From assembly GCA_001599715.1 (NCBI GenBank), contig BCHU01000007.1, positions 873,586-937,585 on the forward strand: DNA of 64,000 nt, read 5' to 3'. The translations under genes were made by a program, and so were the position numbers. Of the stretch, positions 33,043-45,171 are shown one piece after another. Position 1 is the stretch's first letter. Each line of letters starts with the position of its first letter. The notes under the pieces were generated by a model. It was not told where the DNA came from and made no database searches. It saw nothing but the letters and a program-made list of their open reading frames with translations. Origin of the DNA: Phaeotremella fagi. Lineage: Eukaryota > Basidiomycota > Tremellomycetes > Tremellales > Phaeotremellaceae.

Positions 33043-34837
33043 ATGGCATCACCAGCTACCCCGGTAGGTGTTAAGTCCAAAGCATGCGCAAGATGTAGAC
33101 AGCACAAAGTAAGTCATGAAGACGAGCTACACTAACCACAGGCAAAATGCGTAAGTTTCTTCGTAAACCAGCACTTACTTTAGGTTGGTGGTATGCCCTG
33201 TCGAAGATGTACGGAGACTGGTGTTCAATGTACACCCCAGATGAAAACTGGATCTCAACCACTTCCAGATCGAGTGGCCAGACTCGAAGCTGATGTAGCT
33301 AAATTGAAAGCTCTACTTCGGGCTTCGTCAGAATCGGAAATTGAATCGAAACCGGAGGAACAAGTTAAACTCGAAGATGACGACGATGTTACTGGGATAG
33401 ATTCTGTTCGACTGGGGAAGAGAACGAAACGGGGTCACGTAAATGGAGAAATTAGGGAAGACGTGGCTATGCAAATGTGGGTCTTGTCGTAACACCACTG
33501 ACTGTAGATTCAATCGTCGTGCGAGTCATTTCTTCCCTTTTGTCGATGATATCAATACGTCAAATGTGGGCAAAACCACTTTACTCTATTGGGCAATGGT
33601 AGCTGTGGGTTCAAGAGAAGCAGAGGAGTTGTCAGCGACGTTTGAATTAGCTAGAAGACGGGTACTGGATTTGACAGCTCAATCAATGTTTGGACAACCG
33701 ACGAGGGACGATTTAAGAGGGTTACTGATAGTTTACATGTAAGTTGCGTTTCGACCAGACTGACACCAGGTGGCTCGACAATTTCCGTATACCAGGACAC
33801 CCAGTTGCTGTAGCTCACGAGCTGAATCTTCGAGGTACCATTGATAGACTCGCAACCAAGGCTCAACCAGGAAACCCGTACGATGAAGATTTCGCAGACG
33901 CACTTCGAGTTTACGGATATGTCTATACGATAGATCGACTCGCTTCAATGTTATCAGGACGACCTAGGATGTTACCCCCGGGAAATTTAGTTGTCCAATG
34001 TCGATACCTTCTTCATAGACCTCGACGTCGGTTGGGTGATATTCGACTCGTTGCTCAGATTGAAAATTGCGCTCTTACAGGTACAGCTTTGGATGATTTC
34101 TTCCCAGACAACGGAGCTGCTACAAACGCTTTAGCTCGGCTTCCGGATTATAACGCTCAAATGGATGGTTGGTTATCCAATTGGACAAACTATGTGGATC
34201 GCTATGGACCAAGTTTGGTCAATGGTGAACCTGATGTCGTCAACATTCAAGCTTTACGTGACAGTCTTCAGATGATCTGGGTCACTACGAAATTCAATGT
34301 TAACCTCTACGCTTTGAAGGGGGTGTCCCCGAATGATCCCTCTGCAATACACACCAACAACGTCAGAGCCTGTGTAGCTCTAGCCAGGGATGTTTGTGAG
34401 TTAGCGGTCAAAAGGTATCAACCACCTGCAATAAATTACCTATCAAACTTTGCCCAGCTCCACATGACCTATGCAGGTAAGTCCAACTCAAGTCACCACT
34501 AAGTACAGGTGTCTTTCTTGCAAGGATCCTCCGAGTCCTTCCCGATCAATACGACGAACGAACAATCTCATCAGCAAAAGCCATGGCAGATCTTCTAACC
34601 CATTCATCAGGGAAATACTACGGTGACAGGATAACAGCGATGTTGAACAAGGTCAACACACCCAGTGCCTCCAGTCAACCGTTATGGAGTGAAGATCTAG
34701 GTGAAGCAGCTGGATTCTGGGATTGGGTTCAGCAAGGTGGTGCTATACCTGGCATGGGAATGAATGGGAATATGGGGTTGAACGGAGAGGAGGTATCTGG
34801 GTTTATAGGTACAGATCTGTTCGGGACTAGTTTGTAG
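33043..34837 (+). CDS. Zn2Cys6 transcription factor
   Basis: Six exons give 544 residues. The zinc cluster near residues 12-38 has the spacing C-x2-C-x6-C-x5-C-x2-C-x6-C. The third Cys is encoded by a 9-nt exon (33142-33150, encoding AKC) flanked by two 33-nt introns. A coiled-coil linker follows (DRVARLEADVAKLKALL), then the fungal regulatory middle homology region (for example KTTLLYWAMVAVGSREAEEL, DDLRGLLIVYMWLDNFRIPG). The C-terminus is Gly/Met/Trp-rich (WDWVQQGGAIPGMGM), possibly an activation region. In-frame upstream ATGs at 32935, 32953 and 32998 are possible alternative starts. The MFS transporter 190 bp downstream on the same strand is a likely target (inference). Confidence 0.88.
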
Positions 34838-35027
34838 GTGGCGGTAACGACCGCCGTGCTATTAATAGAGATGTACATAATACACAGATCCGATCGACGG
34901 AAGAGACCCATCAGATAAGCTGAATTTCGGAGAGTTACGAGGCCGAAGGAGTACGAGCAACTATATATATATACCTTGCTTTGGATGGAGGAAAGATAGC
35001 ACATCAGCGAAAGATAGCACATCCAAA

Positions 35028-36760
35028 ATGGCAGAGAAAAATGACCACCCTGATATCGAAAACCACAAAGATGTTCTCGGGACGACCGTCAATGAAGTTC
35101 ACGACTACGACAAGGTGGTTCTAGACACTGTCAACGCTTCAGAAGGTGAATACACTGAGGAGCAATATCGTAAAATTCTACGTAAAATCGATTGGACCAT
35201 TTTGCCGTTGATGTGGTTGGCATATGGGCTCCAACAAGCCGACAAAACTGGTACCTCTACCCAAGCAACTTTTGGTCTAAGAACAGACACAGGGTTAGTA
35301 GGACAACAATACGCTTTCCTAAGGTAAGTGACCGTCCGAAACAGACCTGACCTTAGCACCGGCTTCTACCTCTCCTACCTAGTAGGCGAATTCCCCGCCA
35401 ACGTAGCCCTCCAAAAATTCCCCGTTGGCCGTACCCTCTCAATCTTCATGTTCTTCTGGGGTCTCATAGTCCTCTGCATAGCGTTCTGTACCAACTTCGC
35501 TCAACTCATGGGTCTAAGAGTCGTCCAAGGTTTATTGGAATGTATCATCTCCCCTGCGTTTCTTGTGATCACCGGGAGTTGGTATCGATCGAACGAACAT
35601 CCAATGAGATCTATCATTTGGGGGACGGCTAATGCTGGATTTGGGATTATCGCTGGTCTAGTCGTATGTCCCTTTTGACGTGTGTGGTGGCTGACGACAG
35701 GAATATGGGATTGGGACTGCGGCCCAGAACGCTGGAAACGTTAATACCGCTTGGAAACCGATTTCATATTTCTTGGGAGGGACGACGATGTTGACGGCTA
35801 TTCCAGTTTGGTTTGTTTTGGGCACACCACGAGAAGTGAGATGGTTGAACGAAGAGGAAAGAAGGATGGCGATAGCTAGAGTGGTAGCCAACCAGACTGG
35901 AAGTGATCGATTGGCTAGGACGAAATTTGATTGGAATCAAGCTAGTCAGGCTGTAAGGGACCCACAGAGTTGGTTCATCTTTGCAGCGGTTTTCGTTGGT
36001 TCTTTACCTAACGGTGGGACGACTACTTTCATGTAAGGTCATGTTGTGAAGGTTGCTGATTGTAGTAATATCGTTTATACGTCTTTTGGATTCTCTGCGT
36101 TGGATTCGTTACTCAAAGGGACCGTTCCTCAGAACGTCTTTTCAGTCCTGTGGTTCTTAGTTGTAGGCTACGTGACACTAAACTACAAAGGTTTAAGATG
36201 TAAGTCAACTCTATGATCACGAACTAACCCTAGTCTACTTCATGATCTTCTCTTTAACACCTGGTTTCATCGGTCTACTAGCTCTAGGACTCTTACCAAC
36301 AACCTCGAATTATCTCTGGACCAAATGGGGAATGTTCTTGATCTCAACCATGGCAAACGTAACTGGATTAATGATCTGGACATTCGTCCCTTCAAACGTT
36401 GCCGGTAGAACTAAAAAAACGGTAACCTCAGCAATGCTATTTGCAGCTTATTGTACAGGTAACGCAGTCGGTGCCCAGATTGTACGTCCAACATACTTAT
36501 ATCTCCACTAACCCAGCCAGTTCCAAGCTTCAGACGCACCGTTGTATCTAAGAGGGTTAACAGTTTGCGCTGTAATGTTTGCAGTCGAAATTTTGATCTT
36601 GATCGCTTGGAGAGTTTACTATGTTATAGTCAATAAACGAAGAGACAAGAAAGTGTTGGAAATGGGTTTATCAAAGGAACAAGCTGAACATCAAGGTAAA
36701 CTTAACGCTGAAGCTGGTATGACGGATTGGGAGAATATTCATTTTAGATATACAATGTAG
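35028..36760 (+). CDS. MFS transporter, allantoate permease / anion:cation symporter type
   Basis: Six exons with introns of about 31-42 nt; about 500 residues and 12 predicted helices. Family signs are RKIDWTILPLMWLAYGLQQA at the start of helix 1 (the KxDxxLLPLL-like motif), YLVGEFPANVALQKFPVGR, RVVQGLLECIISPAFLVITG, WYRSNEHPMRSIIWG and the late FQASDAPLYLRGL. It fits the Dal5/Tna1-like family, which takes up allantoate, ureidosuccinate, nicotinate, pantothenate and other carboxylates; substrate unknown. Plasma membrane. Adjacent to a Zn2Cys6 regulator. Confidence 0.88.
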
Positions 36761-36798
36761 GGTAGATGATTATTTGTACCGTTGAAGCATGACCCAAG

Positions 36799-38449
36799 TT
36801 ATAGACCCGATTTCCTTTGTTTTCGTTTACCAGGTTTCTGCAAAGAGTTAGCGTGTATCAAAATTCCAATCACCTACCTCATCATCACTAGCGTCAACAA
36901 CCTCACGCTCCCCACTTTCTCTCTTACGTTTCGCACCTCTGGGCCGACCACTTTTCCCAGCAGCCCCACCTCTACCAACCGAAGCCTTAGCTTTACCCTT
37001 ACTACGTCTAGGCGATTCATCTTCTTCGTCTTCATCACCGTCCTCTTCCTCGTCGTTATCTTCCTCTTCCGAGTTGGAATCCGAAGGACTGGGTTTCGTA
37101 TCAGGTTCAGGTTCAGGTTCTTTGGGTTTAGCAGGTCGTCCCCGTTTCTTAACCTGGGGTGTGACTGATGTCGAAGCCGGTGTCGAAACGCTGTTTCGTC
37201 GAGATTGATTCATTGGCGGTCGACCTTTTCGTTTCGGCATTGAAGCAGGTATCTGTGGGGTGCTGGTGACAGTTGTTGATGTGGATCCTTTTGGTCTACC
37301 TCGTCTAGGCGTTTCTTTAGTTTCCTCGTCGTCTGATGCAGGTGATTCTTCGTTCATTTCTTCATCAGGTGGTTGTTCATCGCCCTCATCGTCTTCGTCC
37401 TTGGCGGTGTCCTGATCCTCATCCTTCTCCAATGCAGGTGTCGTTCCAGATTCAGGTAAATCCGTAGTATCAACCTTCTCTTCACGCTCTGGAAGTTCAA
37501 CATCCTCCTGATCATCCAAATCCTTATCCCTATCCTCGTCCTTATCAACACCAACCCCTTCCCAAACTCTTCCACCCCACCCAACAATCTTGACTTCATT
37601 AGGATCGCCATCCCCCTCAACAGCCCTAGCCCGTTTATACACAGCCTCATTCCAAATCCTAGCTTGAACCAGATCATCCTCAACCAACCCAACCACCGGT
37701 AAACTGAAATCCCTTTCGAAATGTTTAGAATTGATTATCTCAGCTGAACGTGAGGTTGAGCTAGGTTGGGAAACGGATTCGGATTTAGTTTTCATCGTTT
37801 TGGATTTGGTGTTAGATGCATTTGGATCTGTTTTCAATTTGTTTCTTGTGTTGATGGAGGTTGGTGGTTGGGGTGTATCGTCAGATACCGATGGTGGAGG
37901 TGATAAACTCTCAGATCTTGATCTATCAACATCGAAATCTTCGACTAAAAGTAATGGTTTATTTCTTGATTGTTCCAACAAGTCTAATCTGTTACTTGGC
38001 GGTAGTAAAGGTGACAATTCTTTCGGCGACGGTGGTAAAGATATCGTCGTTGTCGATTCCTAAGCTTTTAGTTAATTACTCATCAATAGAACTTACCATC
38101 TCATCCAACAGAGCAAGATTGTAATATCTCTCAACGCATTCCCAGAGTTCTTCGATATCTACCCAGACTCCCGTACGTTCGTTTAAAAGTGATTGCAATT
38201 GAAGGATGATGACGTGTTTATGTCTACCGACTGAGTAGTGGTTTCAACGTCAATACACCTGATATCACTCTAGTTGATAACCTACATGGCAGAGCTTCAG
38301 GTAAGGACAAGAGCATAGCTGATTCCCTGTAGATCAATGTTAGAAAATTTACCTCGGTGGTGTACGTTTACTCACAATTCATCGGATGACAAGCTTAATG
38401 GAATATTACTGTCCTCCTTTTTAGGACTTAGTGAAGCGTTAGAAGCCAT
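36799..38449 (-). CDS. EAF7: NuA4 histone acetyltransferase subunit Eaf7 (MRGBP family)
   Basis: Minus-strand gene beginning MASNASLSPKKEDSN, then ESAMLLSLPEALPFGRHKHV, then IILQLQSLLNERTGVWVDIE, ELWECVERYYNLALLDEM and RDFSLPVVG. This is the CT20/Eaf7 domain, which works with Eaf3/MRG15 in NuA4 and the TINTIN submodule. The rest is Ser/Glu/Asp-rich with several AT-hook-like RGRP/KKRGRPAKP motifs, suggesting DNA contact. The C-terminus depends on a 40-nt intron at 36838-36877: splicing gives EKPGKRKQRKSGL and a stop at 36799, while retention stops earlier, at 36848. Tail-to-tail with the MFS gene. Confidence 0.85.
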
Positions 38450-38721
38450 CTAGAAGGGTGGGTGAGGTGTAAGTGTGAGATGAAAGAGATCAAGTCAAAG
38501 ATATAGACACGAAGAGATTATTGTTTCCAATAACGCATTGCTTAATTCTTCAGGTACGACAACAGTGGCACCCTCTCCTCCACTCAACGCAACGATGCAT
38601 GGCATAAGATGTATTTCCAAAAGAGTAAACACGAAAGTAAATAAAAGAATCCAAAACGAAAGAAGTCTATGGTGCAAGACTGAAAAATACGAAAACCCTA
38701 ATCCTAATCAACTCCTACAGT

Positions 38722-40630
38722 CTAAACACGATCTCCAGTACCGATGGTAACAACGGAGAAACCAATGCTTTGGAGCTTCTTACGGTCAAGCATGAGACGA
38801 CCACTAAGGAACGATTAGCAATCAAACTCGATCCTTTAAACAACATCACTTACTCGAAGACGAACGCTGGACGAGGACAGTCGGCGTAGATAGCCTCCCA
38901 ATCGAGAGTCTTGAATTCATCCCATTCGGTACAGATGACGATAGCTTCGGCGTTCTTACAAGCTTCAAGAGCTGATTTACAGAAAGTAACGTGAGGCTTG
39001 ATGGGTTCAACTGGGATATCCCCGTAGTTGGTCAAGTCGAGCCACATTTGAGATTCGGTAACTTCTGGGTCGTAAACGGTGATACGAGCCTTTTCAGACA
39101 AGAAGTGGTTGGCGATTGAGATGGATGGGGATTCACGAGTATCACCAGTGTCCTTTTTGAAGGCCCAACCGAGAATGGCGATCTTCTTACCAGTGATGGT
39201 GTTGAAAAGGGTGTCGACGACTTTACGTGCGAATCTGTTCTTTTGGTGTTCGTTCATCTCAACGACAGAGAGCCAGTACTTGGCGACTTCTGGAAGATGG
39301 AGAGATTCTGAAAGATAGACCAAGTTGAGGATATCTTTTTGGAAACATGAACCACCGAAACCAACAGAGGCTTTAAGGAATTTAGGTCCAACACGAGAAT
39401 CTTTACCGACGGCAAAGGCGACTTCGTCAATGTTGGCACCGGTAGCTTCACAGATAGCTGAAAGAGCGTTAACTGAGGAGATACGTTGGGCGAGCATGGC
39501 GTTGGCGGCCAATTTGGAAAGTTCGGATGACCAAAGACCGACAGTGAGGATACGCTCAGTTGGGATCCAGTTGGCGTAAACGGCAGCGAGGGCGGCACAA
39601 GCGTCAAGACCAGATTTGGTTTGGAGGGAACCGATCAAAACTCTGTCTGGTGAGAACAAATCGGCAATGGCGGTACCTTCAGCAAGGAACTCTGGGTTGG
39701 AGAGGATGTCAAAGGTACATCCTGGTTTGGAGTTGGCCTCGAGGATGGTACGCATAGATCTGTGGGTAAGTAGGAGTTTATGACAATCACCTACTCTGCG
39801 GTACGACATGGGACGGTTGATTTCTCAACGACGATTTTGGAGGTGGTTGAGACCTCTGCGATTCTTCGGGTAGCGAGTTGGAGGTAGCTGAGAGTTAGTT
39901 TTGATCGCGTTTGTCACTTACTTCAAGTCAGCGGCGAAACCTGCTCCGATTCCAGATTTCTTGGTTGGGGTGTTGACAGAGACGAAGATGAGGCTAAGCG
40001 TGTTAGGTTGGGTAGAAAAGACACGAAAAAATCTACTCACTCTGCCTCAGCGATAGCCTTGTCAACGTCAGTGCTGAAGAACAAGTTCTTTCCACGAGCA
40101 CCTTTGACGACTTCGTCAAGACCTGGTTCGTAGATTGGGAGATGGTCAGAGTTCCAAGCGTCAACACGAGCTTGGTTCAAGTCGACAATGGTGACGGTAA
40201 TGTTGGGGCTGAAATGGGGGTTAGTCATGGTCGAGTCGGGGAGACGGCGAAGGGTAAGAGCTTACCATTTAGCGGCGCTAGACAAGGTGTCAGTTGGGTA
40301 CATAGAGTTGAAGGACACACTTACATGACGGCACAAGTGGGACCACCTTATCAAGGATGTTAGTAAGCGACACGAAGGGCAGTGAAGGCCAGCGGCCAGA
40401 GCTGATGATGAGGGTTGATTGATGAACTTACCAACGTAACCAGCACCAACTGAAGAGGAGAGAGATGTCAGCGGGGTTCACGTATGGTATTGAGATGAGA
40501 GTAAAGAGAGCTCTTGTCTAATAGACACTACAACAGATCATATCGAAATGAACGTGCTGCGTGATGGGAAGGAAGGGGGGGGGGAAGGATACTCACTACA
40601 ACAGATCTTTTTAACGGTGATTGGAGCCAT
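38722..40630 (-). CDS. UGD1: UDP-glucose 6-dehydrogenase
   Basis: Minus strand. It oxidises UDP-glucose to UDP-glucuronate with 2 NAD+; in cryptococcal relatives this feeds glucuronic acid into capsule and UDP-xylose. Exon 1 is 34 nt (40597-40630), followed by a 147-nt intron and three microexons of 18, 22 and 12 nt (40432-40449, 40325-40346, 40266-40277). Together they code for the Rossmann segment ICCIGAGYVGGPTCAVIAAK. Later motifs are [29 protein letters not shown], the catalytic Cys in [13 protein letters not shown] and [18 protein letters not shown] final intron near 38815-38858 joins PAFVFD to [15 protein letters not shown] and [10 protein letters not shown]. Cytosolic. Confidence 0.95.
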
Positions 40631-41075
40631 GATTGGGTATGATGAAGTGATTTAAGTTATGTGTATGAGTATGAGTGTGTATCTAAGAAAGAAAGAAAGT
40701 GATGAATGAATGAATCTAAAATCTAAAAGTGAATGATCAAGATAAAGATGTATAAGTTGAGAGTGCAGTTTATAACTCCTCCTCCTACACCCAATTGCCC
40801 GTCGCGTCAATCGCGACCCGTGTCTCACCCTGGTTGTCTCAGGGTTAGCCACGACTCACTCCATTGAATTAATTCCGTATTACCGATGTTCTGGAAATGG
40901 TGTTACATTGCTAAAATGTCATACGGAGAATTGCGGCATTAGACTTTAAAGTGTGGTGGTGTGACGTAATTGGTACTCCATTCTCTACTCTCAACTCTTA
41001 CAGCTATACTGTATACCATATCTACATCTACACTGCACCGAGTGACCTGTGCAACCCACTAACCCACCAACCACA
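40631..41075. promoter_or_regulatory. Divergent UGD1 / Mpv17-family promoter with paired inverted repeats
   Basis: A 445-bp interval. Two perfect inverted repeats lie side by side: GTCGCG-TCAAT-CGCGAC (40801-40817) and ACCCTG-GTTGTCT-CAGGGT (40827-40845). A CT-rich/AT-rich stretch precedes the Mpv17 start. Candidate binding sites for dimeric regulators; no coding exon is seen. Confidence 0.5.
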
Positions 41076-41975
41076 ATGTCAGCCGTTCTATCAAACTTCG
41101 CCAGATTCTACAATTCGAATTTCGACAAAAGACCCTCCCAAACATTAATCCTAACCAACGGAATCCTAAACGTTATAGCAGATACACTAGTAAGTCCAAA
41201 CCCATACCCACCAAACTAACCTCAGGCCCAAACATCTCAAATCATCGTAAATCCTCTCTCTCACCCAAAAAACTGACAAAGGAAGTTAGCAAGACCAGGT
41301 ACACCTTCCCCTGATACCGAAGAATTTCAACCCCCACCACCGAGTTATGATTTACTTCGTACTTTACGGTTTGGGGCTTTTGGAATGGGAATGGGTCCTA
41401 TTATAGGTAATAACTCCCCTTTTCAAAATCTCTTTTTATCCAGACTGATCGGAGGGCTTAGGGAGATGGATGAAAATTCTGGAGAAGACTATTCCGGTTA
41501 AACCTTCTGGAAAGAATGGGGTTCAACTTGTTAAACGTGTTGTTGCTGATCAATTGATTATGTACGTTATTGTTCGTATTGTAGTTCAATTACTGACGCA
41601 GATTTAGGGCTCCTATTGGTGTAAGCTAATTATTCTGGAATCAAACTCCAACTGAACCCATCTTCAGTTAGTCCTTTTCATCAGCTCAATGGGATTCATG
41701 GAGGGCAGAAACGTCTCTGGAGTAAAGGAAAAGTTCTCTGATGTAAGTCACAACTCGTTCCATATTCAAACAACTAACCCCTTTTAGATGTTCATACGTG
41801 AGTCGCCACCTGAAAAGTCCTAAACATCCCAGCCGCCATCACAGCCAATTGGAAAGTCTGGCCATTAATCCAAGGCGTCAATTTCAAGCTCATGCCGATC
41901 CAATACAGAGTCCCCTTCCAGTCCACATGTGGTATAGCCTGGACTCTTTATCTGTCATTACTAAATGCCAGGTAG
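41076..41975 (+). CDS. Mpv17/PMP22-family membrane protein
   Basis: Multi-exon gene (SAVLSNFARFYNSNFDKRPS start). Family features are TLILTNGILNVIADTLAQ, PSYDLLRTLRFGAFGMGMGP, LVKRVVADQLIMAPIG and, near the C-terminus, WKVWPLIQGVNFKLMPIQYR, the Mpv17 signature W-x-W-P-x-x-Q. One exon is only 13 nt (41608-41620, coding most of APIG). Mpv17/Sym1 proteins are four-helix proteins of the inner mitochondrial or peroxisomal membrane with channel-like properties. The last codons are read as LSLLNAR, then stop at 41973-41975. Introns are about 30-50 nt. Confidence 0.87.
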
Positions 41976-42150
41976 GTCAATCATAGACTGAATTCCAGCT
42001 AACACTTGAAGGGACGATAAACGATTAGATGAATAGAGTGGATAATTGTGCATAAAAACGGGACAACATTTTATAAACAATCTTGATACCAAACAAAAAA
42101 CAATACACAGACATACCCAAAACACGTAACGACTAATGCATAATACCCAA

Positions 42151-44982
42151 CTAAGCCCCAAGTCTAGGTTCAGCAGTTGAAGGTCGTTTCCTAATCCCCC
42201 TCGAACGTTGGAGTTGAGACCGTGACTGAACCTGTAAAGTCTGAGTTGGCGTCGGTGCTTGAGGTAAAGGATTAACAACAGGAAGTAATCGATGAGGAGG
42301 TTGAGGCTGACTAAGTGTCCTCACATGGGATTGGGGTTGTTTTGAAATATAAATCAAATCTTTCGGTGGTGGTTTAGGTAGACCATTTAGGAATGGATGG
42401 GATTCGGTCGAAGACGTCGTGGTTGTCGATGATCTAGGTCGGGTGTTGATTGTACTCATTTTGGAGTTGGGATTGTGAGGATATTGGAATTGCTGGGGTA
42501 AAGATGGATTTGGAGAGAGTAGATTATATTTTCTAAGACTATCACCGAATCCGGTGCTGATGGTATTCGTATTCGGATTCAGAGGAATTATCCCAGAATT
42601 ATTCTTCAAACTCGAAAGTGGTTTGATAACTCCATGAAGTGGGGGTACAGGATTCGTTTCCATGATATTACTAGGTGGAGTGAAAGGTCGTGCCCTCGAA
42701 AACAACGATGCAGCTCTTCGTCGACTTTTCTTTAACGGCGTTTCTTTCTCCTTCTTGTCCTCGACGTCAAGTAACGATAAAGACAAATTGGACTCGTTGA
42801 AATTGGTTTGTTTCCTTGTATTCGATTGGGATTGGCTTTGAGAAACCTTTGATCCGAATTTGTTCGCAACACCGCCTGAGCCTAAACCTGCACTAGGTAA
42901 AGGTGAAATATCAGATGGCGTAACTGTCCCCGATCGAACGACTTTGGCAATCTTATCGATTGTCCGGGTAAGGATCGGTGGTCCACTATGCGGAGTCAAC
43001 AACGTCGAACCGGACGACATTGTAGATTGTGAAAGTTGGATACCAGATGGTATCAAATACTGTTGCTGTTGACACTCGTATTCTCGATGATTGATTTTCG
43101 GAGATTCACGTTCACGTTGAGGTGGTCTACCGAGTTTTGGAGTCTTGATCCGTTCAGAAACTAAATTCGGTGAGAGAGATTTCTTGAACACGTTGAGTAA
43201 GTTGGTACGGATAGCTCTTTCAGAATTGAAGAAATTAGGTGAAACGTGGAATCCAAGTGGGACCAGGATCTATGAGGGGTCAGTACAGAGCTTCCCACCC
43301 ATACACTACCTTTTCATCATTCACATATTCCCCCGTAACAGGTAAGATACGGGGTGTAACGAGATATTGAAATTTCCATTCAACTCTGTTTTTACCTTTA
43401 TCTTCGAATCCGTATACCTCGTACACCCCCGTATCTTTAATTTGGAGTGTTGCGCTTCGAGTCAAGAAATCCAATTTCTCATCACCGTTGATAGTCAGTC
43501 TCCGTAGTGTAGGTAAATTCTCGATCGCCTTGAATCACATCAAATCAGTCTTGCGTTTATGCTCTGAAGCAGTATGGCACTCACCGCATGATGGAAATGC
43601 CATTTATCCCTTTTCTTAGGTTCCATCCCAAATTCCAAACATCCAGTCTGCTGAAACAGTTCAGGTCTGGTGGGTGATTCACACCATTTATCAGCTTCCT
43701 CTAAAGCTTTCGCTTCTCGGTTCCTAAAGGTCTCCGAGTTGACCGTCCGAATATAGGATAACGTCGTTTTATACTCTTTCCCTCCTTCCTACATGCTTAG
43801 TTATGTTTATCAATTTACACTCACCTGATCGATCCACAATTGTACCGTTGGATATACAACTTTACGTTGTTTGATAGTGATCAATTGATCAGACCTCGGT
43901 GGTGAAGGTGTAGAATCCGGTGCTGGGGGTAAATCCTTTTCAATCTCATTTTCTAGATTATCTCTGAGCCTGTTCAAACTCAATCCCCGGTTTGATCCAA
44001 AATCAATACCCAGTGAGTTATATCCATCATCATCAACACAAAAAGACTTCGGCGTGTTATCAATTTGTATCATTCTAGGAGATGGGAGAAGGATATTATC
44101 TTGTGGTGGGGTAACAATTTCCTCGTCGTTTATCGATAAAGACGTCGACCGACCTGAATCCAAATCATCGTGATAAGCAGAAAAAGTAAACGAATAAGCG
44201 TCATCATCGACAGTCGTCCCCCTAGTCATAAAAGTACTTCTAGTCGATCGACGAGATAACCCATTCTCATTCACACCAAACGTATCGAAACTTTCCGTCA
44301 ACGAGATATCCCTTTCCACACGTTGCGGTTGATTTGAGAAACCGTGAAATTCATCTTTAATCTCGCGTCTCGAGAAGACATCAATAAAATCGACCAGTAT
44401 AGGACGTGGGATGACGTGTCTAAAGTATTCTTTGGGGTTCAGAGTCGTTTCTCCATTCCTACTGATTGGGAGGTCTATTTCGAGTTCTAATCCATCTTCA
44501 TTTGGACTATCTGGATTACAGGGAACATCGGGGAGGGAACCAGTTTCTGAACTGGATCCATTTTTGTATTTTCGAGATATCCTCCCCAGGTCACCTTTAG
44601 AATCGTAGATCAACGGTAAACGTTTCTTGATATCACAAATGTCGTCATCCTGATATAAATCCAAAACATCTTGTCGAGCTGTATCACGATTAAAACTTAG
44701 CTCTAACGGTGCAAACTCGAATTCAGTGTTTGAATCTGGAGTTCCAAAATCTAAATCTGAGTATTGAAACGTCGGTGAATCAATCAAGTTCTCTGAGATC
44801 AACGATGAACCTAGAGTTGATAATTTTGATGATTGAGCTTGAGCAACTGGCGACGAAAAGATTAATCGTGGTGTTGGGGGAACTTTGACTGGTGTTGGTG
44901 CCAATTTCCGAAGTCTTGCTGAAGATGGTGAGGAGAATGGGAGTCTTGATCGAGGTACAGTTGGTGGTGTCGCAGATGTCAT
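42151..44982 (-). CDS. Large Ser/Pro-rich protein of unknown function with a conserved-looking core
   Basis: Minus strand, at least four exons, about 840 residues. The N-terminus is Pro/Ser-rich (SATPPTVPRSRLPFSSPSSA). An acidic/Ser middle follows. A well-ordered core of about 150 residues lies between 43.2 and 43.8 kb, containing ADKWCESPTRPELFQQTG, RDKWHFHHAIENLPTLRRLT, GVYEVYGFEDKGKNRVEW and LVTPRILPVTGEYVND. The C-terminal ~300 residues are low-complexity and basic (KKSRRRAASLFSRARPFTPP), ending RPSTAEPRLGA. No known domain recognised and no membrane helix. Possibly a fungal-specific scaffold. Confidence 0.7.
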
Positions 44983-45171
44983 TGTGGTCAGTAGGAAGAG
45001 TTAGTACAAACTAAACAACGTATTATATGATCATGGCATTGCAATTTTGACCTTCTGACAGCCACAAAATCAACAACTAGCACGATTCGTACATCGTTCA
45101 TGCCACTAGTGTGATAATTCGTAAAAGCGTTCCTCGTTACCAGTCGAAATCTCAATACAGAGCTCATTACC

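Noticed and set aside
42860..43072. Plus-strand ORFs inside the large unknown gene
   Set aside because: Short shadows of the minus-strand coding region with no independent support.
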